A stretch of 64,000 nt of DNA from Nitrospirota bacterium. GTDB taxonomy: Bacteria > Nitrospirota > Thermodesulfovibrionia > Thermodesulfovibrionales > Dissulfurispiraceae. Position numbers and translations under genes: made by a program. A model generated the notes under the pieces. The model saw only the letters and a list, made by a program, of their open reading frames with translations, was not told the DNA's origin and did not search any database. Shown in pieces: positions 1-7,539 of this stretch; positions within the stretch are counted from its first letter, which is position 1; every line of letters starts with the position of its first letter. The stretch covers positions 62,001 to 126,000 of the forward strand of contig JBFMHE010000008.1 of the NCBI GenBank assembly GCA_040752355.1, written 5' to 3'.

Positions 1-830
1 CCGGAGCCGCCCGAGCCTTTGCCCGAGCCGGTCACCAGTTCCACGCTTGAATCGTCCGGCACTACTGCTATCGCATCGTTCACCATATTGGCGAGCATGT
101 CAGCCAGATCATCGTACTCTTTCGGGTCGAGACCACGGGGCAACTTGCCCAGAAGGAACGGCATACCGAACTTCTCGACGAAGACCACCCAGAACTTATA
201 GCCGCCTTTTTTAAAGGTTACCGGCCAGAAGCACCGGGAGAGCAGCGGGAAACCATACGGGTTCTCATACGTCGCCTCATGCCGGGCCAGCAGGAATTTC
301 CGGGGCGGCAGCTCCTCGCCATTGAGGTAGTTCTCCCTGGTCCGGAGACGCAGCTCGTTCTCGTCGCTGAAGACAAACCAGCCCTGCGGCTTGCCTCTGA
401 TATCCTTCGGCAGCCAGTAATTCCCGACCCGCTCCCACAGCACTTCCAGCGCCTGATACCCGTAGAGCGGCGCATCCAGTATCTCGCCGATAATGCGGTC
501 CAGGTCGAGGTTCTTAAATACATCGGTGATGAGCTTCGCCTGGCGGCTCTTCGCCTTGCCCCGGTCGATCTCCCATTCCAGGGACTTTACCCCGGCTTTT
601 CTCGAGACCACGCAGCCGCCCAGGTGCGCGTCGACGAGCAGCTCCCGGTAGACGGTGATATCCTTGCCCATCTTTTTCAGCACCGGGTCCGGGTTGGGCA
701 GGTACATCCCGAGGCTGTAGAAATCAATCGACTGCTTTCTGGTCGCTATCTCATCGGCCAGCGAGGTCGATCTGTCCGCTGAAAAATTGATAAAAGTGCG
801 CTCATCTATCCAGAGTCCTTTTTTGGCCAT
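1..830 (-). CDS. Phage portal protein, DUF935 / Mu gp29-like (partial)
   Basis: Portal proteins form the dodecameric ring at the capsid vertex through which DNA enters and leaves. The reading frame starts at the ATG at 830 (MAKKGLWIDER) behind a GGAGGG ribosome site and runs off the left edge, leaving 276 codons. Recognisable DUF935 features are the segment LYGYQALEVLWERVG and the following WFVFSDENELRLRTRENY and PYGFPLLSRCFWP blocks. It lies downstream of the terminase on the same strand, the usual order in Mu-like head modules (gp27, gp28, gp29). The C-terminal part is outside the window. Family assignment is from remembered motifs and is fairly firm. Confidence 0.85.
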   Translation of the reverse strand, partial: MAKKGLWIDERTFINFSADRSTSLADEIATRKQSIDFYSLGMYLPNPDPVLKKMGKDITVYRELLVDAHLGGCVVSRKAGVKSLEWEIDRGKAKSRQAKLITDVFKNLDLDRIIGEILDAPLYGYQALEVLWERVGNYWLPKDIRGKPQGWFVFSDENELRLRTRENYLNGEELPPRKFLLARHEATYENPYGFPLLSRCFWPVTFKKGGYKFWVVFVEKFGMPFLLGKLPRGLDPKEYDDLADMLANMVNDAIAVVPDDSSVELVTGSGKGSGGS

Positions 831-1004
831 TCGAGCCCTCCTGCAGTCCGTTTCTATCGCCGACCGGCCTCTTTTTTGCCGACCGTTTAAAATCCCGCTC
901 CTGACCCCTCCAAAACCTTTTAATTTTGATTGAAGTCAACGGTCTTACCCTTTGTGCCTTCTGGGCCGAAAGGGCCTTAAATCGCCTTAAATTTAGCCGT
1001 TGCC

Positions 1005-1039
1005 TTTGCCGTTACCGATCACGCGTTACGCATCACGGT
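1005..1039. repeat. 35-bp direct repeat, copy 1
   Basis: Exact 35-bp copy of the sequence at 1258-1292, beginning TTTGCCGTTACCGATCACGC. It overlaps the 3' end of the small leftward gene at 1026-1232, so that gene's last residues and stop are encoded by the repeat. A looser relative (ACGCATTACGCATGACG) occurs near 9120. Confidence 0.95.
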
Positions 1040-1232
1040 TCACGGTCGTTTCGATGTTCCGGACGATCTCCTTCCAGTACCGCTTCCGGGCTCCCCGGTT
1101 GTAGCCCATCCTCCGGAGGCAGTCGTTCATCCCGAAAAGAAGCCGCTGCGCCCTGTCGACCCTCCGCTTGAAAAACCTGTATTTCAACTTCTGAATCGGA
1201 CTCAGATGTTTAAGTGCAGTTAAAAGCTTCAT
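1026..1232 (-). CDS. Small basic phage protein, unknown function
   Basis: A 68-residue, strongly basic protein (MKLLTALKHLSPIQKLKYRF, then several RR/KR pairs) encoded between terminase and portal. A good ribosome site (AAAGGAGA) precedes the ATG at 1232, and the gene is co-oriented with its neighbours. No family is recognised. Its position in the head module and basic charge would suit a small DNA- or capsid-binding accessory protein, but that is only inference. The last codons and the stop lie inside a 35-bp repeat that is also found just after the terminase stop codon, so the natural C-terminus may have been replaced by repeat sequence. Confidence 0.6.
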   Translation of the reverse strand: MKLLTALKHLSPIQKLKYRFFKRRVDRAQRLLFGMNDCLRRMGYNRGARKRYWKEIVRNIETTVNRDA

Positions 1233-1257
1233 GTAATTTTCTCCTTTTCTGGGTCGT

Positions 1258-1292
1258 TTTGCCGTTACCGATCACGCGTTACGCATCACGGT
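1258..1292. repeat. 35-bp direct repeat, copy 2
   Basis: Identical to 1005-1039. It sits 2 bp beyond the terminase stop codon (1295-1297) and just before the start of the next gene, so both copies lie at gene 3' ends. Confidence 0.95.
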
Positions 1293-1294
1293 CG

Positions 1295-2941
1295 TTACTC
1301 GTAGCCTTTAAGCATCTCATTGGACTCTCTCCTTTTACTGGATGATATATGGATAGGCCCGGAGGTCTTGCTCCTGGCCTGGACTGCAAGCGACTTTGCC
1401 CAGAAGTGGTCCGCATGGCCGATCGAGTCGGTGCGGTCTGCGTCGAACCTGAAGTGGCCGGTATCGGTCGAGGTCCTCTTCACACTGTGGAGGCTCTGGC
1501 GGATCGTGTGATCGGCGGGGATGAGATCCTTCCGGTCCTCGAAGCTCTTCTTGATGCCGTAGGCGAGCGTCTCCTTATTAGCCGTGGTGAAGTCAATCCC
1601 TTCGACCCTGCTCGCGCCGAATATCTCCAGCGCCCGTTCGGCCATATCCGCGCCGATGCCGGTCTTGTCGATGCAGGCGCGTCTGAATCTTGGAAGCCGC
1701 ATGAGCGCAAAGAGCACGTTCCGCTGCACGCCGAAGGGCTGCTTATGGAGCGCGATCGCAGCGCGTGTGAGATAAAAGCCGTCGCGTTCTTCATCGACCC
1801 ATATCACCGAGAGGTGCCGCATCCGGGCAACGTCGAATCCTATATAGAGATCATTGACAAAAGGCACCTCGTCGCGCAGCCACCAGGGTTCGAAGGCAGG
1901 AGGGCGTTCGAGATGCTTATACTGATTGTGGTGTTCGATCGCTTCATTCACCAGGCGCTCGACCCATGACGGCTCGGCAAGGAGTCGCGCATCCTCCACG
2001 GTCTCGATGAGGTCATACGGCAGCCAGGCCGTGGCTTCGTCCATGAACTCGACCAGGTATTCCTGGTGCCAGGCTTCATCATCATTGAGCGCCAGGCGGA
2101 GGTCTTCCGGTTCGATTGGATTGCTGTCTTCATCGAACAGCTCAAGGCCCATGGTGACGGCCTGGTCGATGGTGCAGTTGTGCTTCGAGTAGCCGCCCCG
2201 CTCGCCTTTGTGCTCATAGTCCGGACCATCGAAGACCTGCAGCGTCTTTGCGGTCCACAACTCATAGAACTTGTTTTTCTTCCCCTGGGGCGTCGAGATG
2301 ATCCGTATCTTGTAGCCCCTCGTGATCGTCGGGAAGAGCGCCTTCCATATCTCGCGGCTGTCCTTATGGAACGCGAACTCATCGAGGAGGATGTTGGCGC
2401 TGTGGCCTCTGGCCGTGCTCGGGTTTGCGGGCAGTCCGATGATGCGGGACCCATTGGGGAAGAGGATCTCCAGCTGCTTATACTCCGTCTTGTCGTCGGC
2501 CTTGAAGCTGTCGACCAGTTCGCTGATCGCCGAGTTGATAGCGCGCGCATGGATGGCAGCGGTGCGCATCAGCTCTTTGGATTGTCGTTCTCCAGCGGAG
2601 AGGAACACCCAGGTAGTGCCGGGGTTCTCCACGCAATCGAGCACTGCCTCCAGGGAGGTGGCAAACGACTTGCCTGCCTGTCGCGACCATTTGCCGATCT
2701 TGAAGCGTGATTTATCGTTCACCCATCGCTTCTGGTACTCGGTAAGCTTGATGATGGGATCGATGGTTGATTGCGAGGTTATCGTGGTAGCGGGCTGCTT
2801 ATTCCCGGTCTTGATGATGCCCTTCGCCTGTGCAGGCTTGGGAGTGGCGATCGCAGGCAGCCGGTCGATGATCAATAACAGGCCGAATGCCAGGAGAAGA
2901 GCAAACAGGAATGTCCGGAGGCGCTTATGATTTGAGGCCAT
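1295..2941 (-). CDS. Phage terminase large subunit, Mu gp28-like
   Basis: ATP-driven DNA packaging motor with a C-terminal nuclease. 548 residues. The ATPase begins near residue 66 (LTEYQKRWVNDKSRFKIG); RQAGKS at about 87-92 is the Walker A variant and ILLDEFAFH at about 184-192 is Walker B. YIGFDVARMRHLSVIW near 370 marks the RNase H-like nuclease. The start ATG overlaps the upstream gene's stop by 17 bp and has an AGAGGGAT ribosome site, so this start is credible. Oddly, residues about 9-39 look like a Sec signal or membrane anchor (FLFALLLAFGLLLII followed by an AQA cleavage-like site), which is not expected in a cytoplasmic packaging motor. The downstream order leads to the portal gene. 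Confidence 0.9.
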   Translation of the reverse strand: MASNHKRLRTFLFALLLAFGLLLIIDRLPAIATPKPAQAKGIIKTGNKQPATTITSQSTIDPIIKLTEYQKRWVNDKSRFKIGKWSRQAGKSFATSLEAVLDCVENPGTTWVFLSAGERQSKELMRTAAIHARAINSAISELVDSFKADDKTEYKQLEILFPNGSRIIGLPANPSTARGHSANILLDEFAFHKDSREIWKALFPTITRGYKIRIISTPQGKKNKFYELWTAKTLQVFDGPDYEHKGERGGYSKHNCTIDQAVTMGLELFDEDSNPIEPEDLRLALNDDEAWHQEYLVEFMDEATAWLPYDLIETVEDARLLAEPSWVERLVNEAIEHHNQYKHLERPPAFEPWWLRDEVPFVNDLYIGFDVARMRHLSVIWVDEERDGFYLTRAAIALHKQPFGVQRNVLFALMRLPRFRRACIDKTGIGADMAERALEIFGASRVEGIDFTTANKETLAYGIKKSFEDRKDLIPADHTIRQSLHSVKRTSTDTGHFRFDADRTDSIGHADHFWAKSLAVQARSKTSGPIHISSSKRRESNEMLKGYE

Positions 2942-3335
2942 ACATCCCTCTGATCATCTCTATAAGCTCGGGCGAATAGTGATTCTGGGCCGGCTTTTTT
3001 GCTTCTCCGCTGCTCTCTTCGATCAGCGGCTGTATGCCGCCGTAGCTCTCGTATGCCTGGATCGCCCTGAGGAGGGCAAGGATATTCTTCGGCGTGGGCT
3101 CTGCTTCGGCGTTCCGGAGCGTGACATCCACGAGTGCCTTGAGCTGGTCCTTTGTCCCTTTGTTCTGCTCAAGGTGCTTTCTCCTCTTCTCTTCCCACTC
3201 GCCGTCCTTCTTCCAATTGAAGAGGGTCTTCCTGGAGACGTTTTTGCCGAGCATGCCGACGATCGCATCGAGCGAAAACCCCTCGCGCACAAAGAGCCGC
3301 TGCGCCTCTTCATAATAAAGAGCGGTCTTACCCAT
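2925..3335 (-). CDS. Terminase small-subunit-like HTH protein (Mu gp27 / DUF1804 type)
   Basis: A 136-residue protein with an N-terminal helix-turn-helix (AQRLFVREGFSLDAIVGMLG, then SRKTLFNWKKDGEW at about 34-47), the arrangement seen in small terminase proteins that recognise phage DNA before packaging. It lies directly upstream of the large terminase and overlaps it by 17 bp, which implies translational coupling. The C-terminus (SPELIEMIRGMYGLKS) is helical. Assignment rests on the HTH plus gene order; the exact Pfam family (DUF1804 or DUF3486) cannot be decided by eye. Confidence 0.7.
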   Translation of the reverse strand: MGKTALYYEEAQRLFVREGFSLDAIVGMLGKNVSRKTLFNWKKDGEWEEKRRKHLEQNKGTKDQLKALVDVTLRNAEAEPTPKNILALLRAIQAYESYGGIQPLIEESSGEAKKPAQNHYSPELIEMIRGMYGLKS

Positions 3336-3588
3336 CGATCTCGAGCTCCCGCCTCTTCTTCCTGATCTCGGCTTTCAGCTCGATGATCTCATTATTGAGC
3401 GCGATGAAGTCTTTCAGGGTCAGCTCGGCTCTGCAGAGATCGAGGTCCTCGGATTCTTCGACGCCCGGATCGATGATGTCGCGGAGGATAATGATGTAGT
3501 TTTCCGCCCTGCGTCTGAGATCTTTGAGACGCTTCTCTTTTTCAGCGAGCCGCGCTTTCTCCAGGATCATCTCTTTGCCGAGGCTCAT
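3328..3588 (-). CDS. Phage coiled-coil protein (Mu gp26-like position)
   Basis: 86 residues starting at ATG 3588 (MSLGKEMILEKARLAEKEKR), chosen because GGAGGTGA lies at proper spacing just upstream. The protein is almost wholly charged helix: an N-terminal heptad-like segment, a middle acidic section (DIIDPGVEESEDLDLCRAEL) and a C-terminal lysine/arginine-rich helix. It overlaps both neighbours by a few bases. Comparable small coiled-coil genes precede the terminase genes in Mu-like phages, but no function is known and none is claimed. Confidence 0.7.
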   Translation of the reverse strand: MSLGKEMILEKARLAEKEKRLKDLRRRAENYIIILRDIIDPGVEESEDLDLCRAELTLKDFIALNNEIIELKAEIRKKRRELEIDG

Positions 3589-3929
3589 TCGGTCACCTCC
3601 AGTTTGATCTTCTTGCCTGCCATCAGGATGGGGCACTGCGCGGGAGTTTCTAATTTCAGAGAGAGACGGTCAAGGATTCCTGCGAGCTGCAGCTTGTACT
3701 CCTGCTCGTCTTTGAGGAGCTGGATGAGCTGACCATTCGCGTTGTGGAGCCTGTCGAATGCCTCAGCGAGGGTCTTGTTCGTCTGATCCTGCGCCTCCTT
3801 ATCCAGCTTCGCCTTTTCTTCCTGCCTCTTGTTGGCGTTGGTGAATGTGAAATACCAGATGATGAAAACGACTATCGCGACTCCGCCCTGGACGACAAAC
3901 TGCATGGCCTCCTTCAGGCTCAAATCCAT
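3585..3929 (-). CDS. Membrane-anchored coiled-coil phage protein
   Basis: 114 residues with one N-terminal transmembrane helix (VVQGGVAIVVFIIWYFTF at about 12-29) followed by a long charged helix (residues 33-90). It is the first gene of the leftward head operon and overlaps the next gene by four bases (ATGA). The single-anchor plus coiled-coil layout resembles i-spanins and small holin-associated proteins, but the o-spanin partner expected beside an i-spanin is not evident. It may be a spanin-like or superinfection-related protein; function is unknown. Confidence 0.65.
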   Translation of the reverse strand: MDLSLKEAMQFVVQGGVAIVVFIIWYFTFTNANKRQEEKAKLDKEAQDQTNKTLAEAFDRLHNANGQLIQLLKDEQEYKLQLAGILDRLSLKLETPAQCPILMAGKKIKLEVTE

Positions 3930-4246
3930 TCAAAACCTCCTCGTGCGTTGCGCCGCCGGCGCGATTGAGCCCATCTTATATTTTGATTCTCATCTATTAA
4001 TACTGAGCTGTTCAGTAACACTGCCCCGCGGCCCTCCGGTAAGCTGAAGCCAGATTGAAATTGGAAACACCCCAGCAAAGAGGCCTCGCTGAGTTGTTGC
4101 CTCGCTACGAGCAGGCTGGTGCGCTGACAGGGAAAGGCGGGATGGTAAGACTAAGGCGGCCAGCCAATAGCCGCAGCGGCGGTTTCAACGGTTTAAACGG
4201 CTTGAGCGGTTTGAACTGTTTTCTTGAATGAAAGGAGGAAAGCAGC
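3930..4246. other. Divergent intergenic region between phage operons
   Basis: 317 bp separating the leftward portal/terminase operon from the rightward capsid/tail operon, so promoters for both should lie here. I see AT-rich stretches near 3980-4010 but no convincing -35/-10 pair. The region ends with four 9-bp tandem repeats (4181-4216) followed by a good ribosome site (AAAGGAGGAAA) for the gene at 4247. Confidence 0.7.
4181..4216. repeat. Four tandem 9-bp repeats
   Basis: GGTTTCAAC, GGTTTAAAC, GGCTTGAGC and GGTTTGAAC follow one another without gaps. The units are partly self-complementary, so the array can fold. It lies 30 bp upstream of the protease/scaffold start codon, inside the likely 5' leader. 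Confidence 0.9.
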
Positions 4247-5371
4247 ATGCCTGAAAAAGTGCCGGTGAAGAAGGTCCCGATATTCCGGGCCGGTGTGCAT
4301 GTGGATTCCAATGGGAATCGGAGGGAGTGGACTGTTGATGATCTCGACAGCATGGTCAAGAATTTCGACCTGTCGGAATTCATCCCGGCCATAGTGGTCG
4401 GTCATCCGAAGGTCGAGGACCCCCGCTACGGCGATTTCGACGCAGTCTACCGTGAGGGGAAAACGCTCTTTGCCGACGTGGATGTCATTCCGGAAATGCA
4501 CGATGCATGGAAGAAAGGGCTGTATCCCGAGCGGTCGGTCCGCATTGTCAAGCTGGATGACGGCACGTACAAGATCAGACACCTCGGCCTGCTCGGAGCT
4601 CACCCCCCGGCAGTTACGGGACTCCCCCGCGTGGAGTTCTCAGCTGAGGATGGAGAGGAGGTCATCATCGATTTCTCCGAGTACCGCTTCCCGGTAGTCG
4701 GCAGGGTCCTGCGGCGCTTGCGCGAATTCTACATCGAGAAGTTCGGAGTCGAAGAAGCCGACCGCATTGTCAACGAGTACGAGCTTGAGGATTTGCAGCG
4801 CGTGGAGCCCGAAGCGGTTTCGTCCGCTGCATTCAGTGAACCAACACAAGGAGGAGGCGATATGCCAACACAGAGAGAACAGGAATTGGAACAGCAGCTT
4901 GCTGAGGAGCGGCGGAAGAGCGCCGACTTTTCCGAGAAGCTCAAACAGAAGGATGCCGAGGTCGCCACGGCCAACCAGAAGACCACGGTCCTGTTGGCTG
5001 AAAACAGAAAGAAGGAGTTCTCTTCTTTCTGCGAAGGGCTCCGCAATGAGGGCAAGCTGCCGCCTGCGGTCATGCCCAAGGTCCTCGACTTCATGGAGAT
5101 ACTCTCCGGCGTCGAGACCTTCGACTTCGCCGAGGGCGACGGTAAGAAAGCCGCCAAGCCGGTCGAGATGTTCAAGGAGTTTCTCTCCGGCCTCGGCAAG
5201 GTCATCGAGTTCGGCGAGCACGCGACGAAGACGAAGGTCGGAGACGCGGGCAATAAGGACCGTGAGGCGCTCATCAGCGATTTCATGGAGAAAAACAAGG
5301 ACGCATCCTACAAAGAGGCCGTGCTCGCGGTCTCGAAGGATCATCCTGAATTATTCAAAGAGGAGGTATAA
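4247..5371 (+). CDS. Phage head maturation protease with fused scaffold (Mu gpI-like)
   Basis: 374 residues. The N-terminal half (about 1-160) is a Mu gpI-like capsid protease: AGVHVDSNGNRREWTVDDLD, then AIVVGHPKVEDPRYGDF, with conserved serine (ERSVRI) and the LLGAHPPAVTGLP segment. From about residue 206 the protein becomes a charged coiled coil typical of an assembly scaffold (EQELEQQLAEERRKSADFSE), ending in a small helical domain. The start ATG has AAAGGAGGAAA upstream. A second strong ribosome site and in-frame ATG at 4862 very likely release the scaffold alone, as in Mu I/Z and lambda C/Nu3. Confidence 0.85.
   Translation: MPEKVPVKKVPIFRAGVHVDSNGNRREWTVDDLDSMVKNFDLSEFIPAIVVGHPKVEDPRYGDFDAVYREGKTLFADVDVIPEMHDAWKKGLYPERSVRIVKLDDGTYKIRHLGLLGAHPPAVTGLPRVEFSAEDGEEVIIDFSEYRFPVVGRVLRRLREFYIEKFGVEEADRIVNEYELEDLQRVEPEAVSSAAFSEPTQGGGDMPTQREQELEQQLAEERRKSADFSEKLKQKDAEVATANQKTTVLLAENRKKEFSSFCEGLRNEGKLPPAVMPKVLDFMEILSGVETFDFAEGDGKKAAKPVEMFKEFLSGLGKVIEFGEHATKTKVGDAGNKDREALISDFMEKNKDASYKEAVLAVSKDHPELFKEEV
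4862..5371 (+). CDS. Nested in-frame capsid scaffold protein (Mu Z-like)
   Basis: An in-frame internal ATG at 4862, exactly 205 codons into the protease gene, is preceded by AAGGAGGAGG, one of the best ribosome sites in the phage. It would give a 169-residue scaffold (MPTQREQELEQQLAEERRKS...) identical to the C-terminal part of the protease. Made separately and in excess, such a protein templates procapsid assembly and is later degraded by the protease. Independent translation is inferred from the ribosome site and from the known gene-in-gene arrangement in related phages. Confidence 0.75.
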   Translation: MPTQREQELEQQLAEERRKSADFSEKLKQKDAEVATANQKTTVLLAENRKKEFSSFCEGLRNEGKLPPAVMPKVLDFMEILSGVETFDFAEGDGKKAAKPVEMFKEFLSGLGKVIEFGEHATKTKVGDAGNKDREALISDFMEKNKDASYKEAVLAVSKDHPELFKEEV

Positions 5372-5374
5372 CGC

Positions 5375-5896
5375 ATGAGGAATTTCAGTTTTATCAGTAA
5401 GGGCGGACTCGCTGTTTGTGTTCTGCTCCTGTTTGTGGGGCTGTTGGCGATCGCTTCAGTCAGTCCTGCGGCATCAACCATGGGATCGCTCGCCTGCGCG
5501 CCGATCGTATTCGGCATGATGGGCCAGACCTCGGGTGTCGAGAAATCAGTGAAGTGTACTGCGGCGGTGTCGGCGTTCACCATTGCCAAGTTCGGCGCCG
5601 ATGACGACACCTTGTCGGCAGCCACAGCCTCGACGGAGGACCTTATAGGTATTTTCCAGCACGACACAGCAGCTGCCGGCGACGAGGTGAGGGTAATGCT
5701 GACCGGCATCAGCAAGGTCGTGCTCGGCGGAACGGTCACAAGAGGCAACTGGCTCACCTCTGATGCAAACGCCAAAGCAGTAGCCATCGGAGCGGTTGCA
5801 GGGACCAACTACAACTCAATCGGCCGTGCGCTTGCCTCGGGTGTGGCGGGAGACATCATCCCCGTGCTGCTCGAACCCGGCAGGCCGCAGGGATAA
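5375..5896 (+). CDS. Capsid decoration-like protein (DUF2190 type) with signal-like N-terminus
   Basis: 173 residues lying between scaffold and major capsid genes, the usual site of head decoration (gpD/DUF2190) proteins. Residues about 45-170 form a small beta-rich domain with DUF2190 character (VKCTAAVSAFTIAKFG, EDLIGIFQHDTAAAGDEVRV, TRGNWLTSDANAKAVAIG). The first 35 residues are unexpected: a charged start, a hydrophobic stretch (GLAVCVLLLFVGLLAIASV) and an AAS processing-like site, as in a Sec signal. The start ATG is preceded by AAGAGGAGGTA, so the extension is probably real. The terminase has a similar odd N-terminus. Confidence 0.75.
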   Translation: MRNFSFISKGGLAVCVLLLFVGLLAIASVSPAASTMGSLACAPIVFGMMGQTSGVEKSVKCTAAVSAFTIAKFGADDDTLSAATASTEDLIGIFQHDTAAAGDEVRVMLTGISKVVLGGTVTRGNWLTSDANAKAVAIGAVAGTNYNSIGRALASGVAGDIIPVLLEPGRPQG

Positions 5897-5918
5897 TCCA
5901 AAAGGAGGGCTAACGTAA

Positions 5919-6857
5919 ATGCCGGAACCAAGAACGCTGCATGTAGACAGCACACTCTCTACCCTCTCGTTGAAATACCGCAACGAGCAAATGATCTGGC
6001 CGCTCGTCTTACCTATAGTCAAGGTGAACAAACGGTCGGACAAATTCATGATCTATAACAAGGCAGACAGCTTCAAGCTCGTCGATGACAAGATCGGTCC
6101 GAAGTCTCTGCCGAATGAAGTCGACTGGGGAGTAACGCCCAGCAATTACTCGGTGAAGGACCACGCCCTTGGCGACTGGCTGCCTCAGGAAGATATCGAC
6201 AATGCGGACAATCCGCTCCAGCCTGAAGTCGATACCAACGATTTTATCAATCTCCTGCTCGACATAGCGCAGGAGGCTAGAGTAGCGTCCCTGGTGTTCA
6301 GCGCCGCCAATTATCCCACCGGCAACAAAGTGACACTTTCCGGTACGGGGCAGTGGGGGCAGTCGGCGGACGATCCTATCGGCAATCTCATCGCTGCTAT
6401 CGAATCGTGCTTCGTCCGTGCAAACACTCTTGTCATAGGGGCCGATGCCTGGATGGTGCTCCGCAAACTCCCCGAGATGCTCGATGCCGTGAAGGGATCG
6501 ACCCGCTACCAGGGCTCTCCCGGAGGCCTCGTAACACCTTCCGAGCTTGCCGGACTGCTCGAAATCGACAACGTCCTCATAGGCAGGGGTCGGTATATTT
6601 CCTCGAAGGAAGGCCAGACGCCGACCTATACCCGCCTCTGGGGCAAGCATGCGGCTGCGCTCTATGTGGAGAAAAAACCCGGAGTCAAGTCGATCACCTT
6701 CGGCGTGACCTTTGCCGAGATGCTCAGGCAGTCATCGCGCGAATTCGACGGAAAGCGCGGCGTAAAGGGTGCGCATTACATCAAATGCGCATGGAATTCC
6801 GACGAGAAGATCGTGGCCTCAGACCTGGGCTACATGATTGAAAACGCGGTGCCGTAA
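5919..6857 (+). CDS. Phage major capsid protein
   Basis: 312 residues, downstream of scaffold and decoration genes, with an AAAGGAGGG ribosome site. The sequence has the layout of an HK97-fold shell protein of the gpE-like/Mu-like class: an N-terminal arm (TLSLKYRNEQMIWPLVLPIV), a domain with LGDWLPQEDIDNADNPLQPE, a helix-rich centre ending in TLVIGADAWMVLRKLPEM, the LAGLLEIDNVLIGRGRYIS segment and a C-terminal beta region (GVTFAEMLRQSSREFDGKRG). The protein forms the icosahedral shell. A terminator-like palindrome follows. Assignment is by gene order plus these motifs. Confidence 0.85.
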   Translation: MPEPRTLHVDSTLSTLSLKYRNEQMIWPLVLPIVKVNKRSDKFMIYNKADSFKLVDDKIGPKSLPNEVDWGVTPSNYSVKDHALGDWLPQEDIDNADNPLQPEVDTNDFINLLLDIAQEARVASLVFSAANYPTGNKVTLSGTGQWGQSADDPIGNLIAAIESCFVRANTLVIGADAWMVLRKLPEMLDAVKGSTRYQGSPGGLVTPSELAGLLEIDNVLIGRGRYISSKEGQTPTYTRLWGKHAAALYVEKKPGVKSITFGVTFAEMLRQSSREFDGKRGVKGAHYIKCAWNSDEKIVASDLGYMIENAVP

Positions 6858-6880
6858 GAAATAGTGAACACTTGATCGAA

Positions 6881-6906
6881 GGGGCGGCTGATCAGCCGCC
6901 CCTTAT
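6881..6906 (+). terminator. Palindromic terminator after capsid gene
   Basis: A perfect 22-bp palindrome (half-site GGGGCGGCTGA, 6881-6902) is followed by TTATT. The U tract is weak, so it may attenuate rather than stop transcription between the capsid and tail genes. Confidence 0.65.
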
Positions 6907-6928
6907 TCCAAATGTCGACGGAGGAACA

Positions 6929-7090
6929 ATGCCGAAGTACATAGTGAAAGATACGCACATCATGCATGGCGCCAAGGGTGCAAAAGAAGCAAAGACCTAT
7001 GCCCCCGGAGAAGAGATCGAGCTGACGGAAGAGGAGGCAGCCGCGCTCGGGTCGCATGTTGAGTCTGCTCCTACCAAGGAGAAAAAGTAG
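6929..7090 (+). CDS. Small phage head-tail region protein
   Basis: 53 residues from ATG 6929 (MPKYIVKDTHIMHGAKGAKE), preceded by GGAGGAACA. The layout is a short beta strand, a turn rich in glycine/lysine, then YAPGEEIELTEEEAAALGSHVE, typical of the tiny FluMu-type proteins found just after the capsid gene and before DUF1320 in Mu-like heads. No activity is known. It sits only two bases upstream of the DUF1320 gene, so the two are probably co-translated. Confidence 0.7.
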   Translation: MPKYIVKDTHIMHGAKGAKEAKTYAPGEEIELTEEEAAALGSHVESAPTKEKK

Positions 7091-7092
7091 CG

Positions 7093-7524
7093 ATGCCCTA
7101 CAGCACGCTCGACGACCTCAAGAAACCGCTCCCTGAGAAGAACATCATCGAGCTCACCGATGATGACGGCCTCGGGGTGGTCGACCAGACAAAGGTCGAT
7201 GAGGCCATCGCCTATGCCGACCAGCTGATAGACGGCTACCTGAGAGGAAGGTACTCCCTTCCTCTCTCCACCGTCCCCGGCCTCATCAAGCAGCTCTCGG
7301 TGGACCTCGCCATCTTTCACCTCTACGGCAGGCGCTTCGAGATGGAGCTGCCCGAGGGCATCATGGCGCGGTACAAGAACGCAATCAAGCTCCTGGAGCA
7401 GATACAGAAGGGTCTCATCAGCCTCGGCATCGAGAGCGCAAGCACCGGGAGCCAGGGCATCTACAAGAGCAACAAGACGTCCGACGACCGGACGTTCTCG
7501 AAAGATATTTTAGACACGTTTTAA
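7093..7524 (+). CDS. DUF1320 head-completion protein (Mu gp36-like)
   Basis: 143 residues. The start (PYSTLDDLKKPLPEKNIIEL), the AIAYADQLIDGYLRGRYSLPL segment at about 38-58 and the conserved block of helices following it are characteristic of DUF1320/gp36, a head-to-tail connector protein. It sits between the capsid gene and tail genes, as expected. A short C-terminal tail (SNKTSDDRTFSKDILDTF) closes the protein. The family is recognised with good confidence; the precise connector role is inferred from Mu. Confidence 0.85.
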   Translation: MPYSTLDDLKKPLPEKNIIELTDDDGLGVVDQTKVDEAIAYADQLIDGYLRGRYSLPLSTVPGLIKQLSVDLAIFHLYGRRFEMELPEGIMARYKNAIKLLEQIQKGLISLGIESASTGSQGIYKSNKTSDDRTFSKDILDTF

Positions 7525-7539
7525 GGAGGGTTTGAAACC

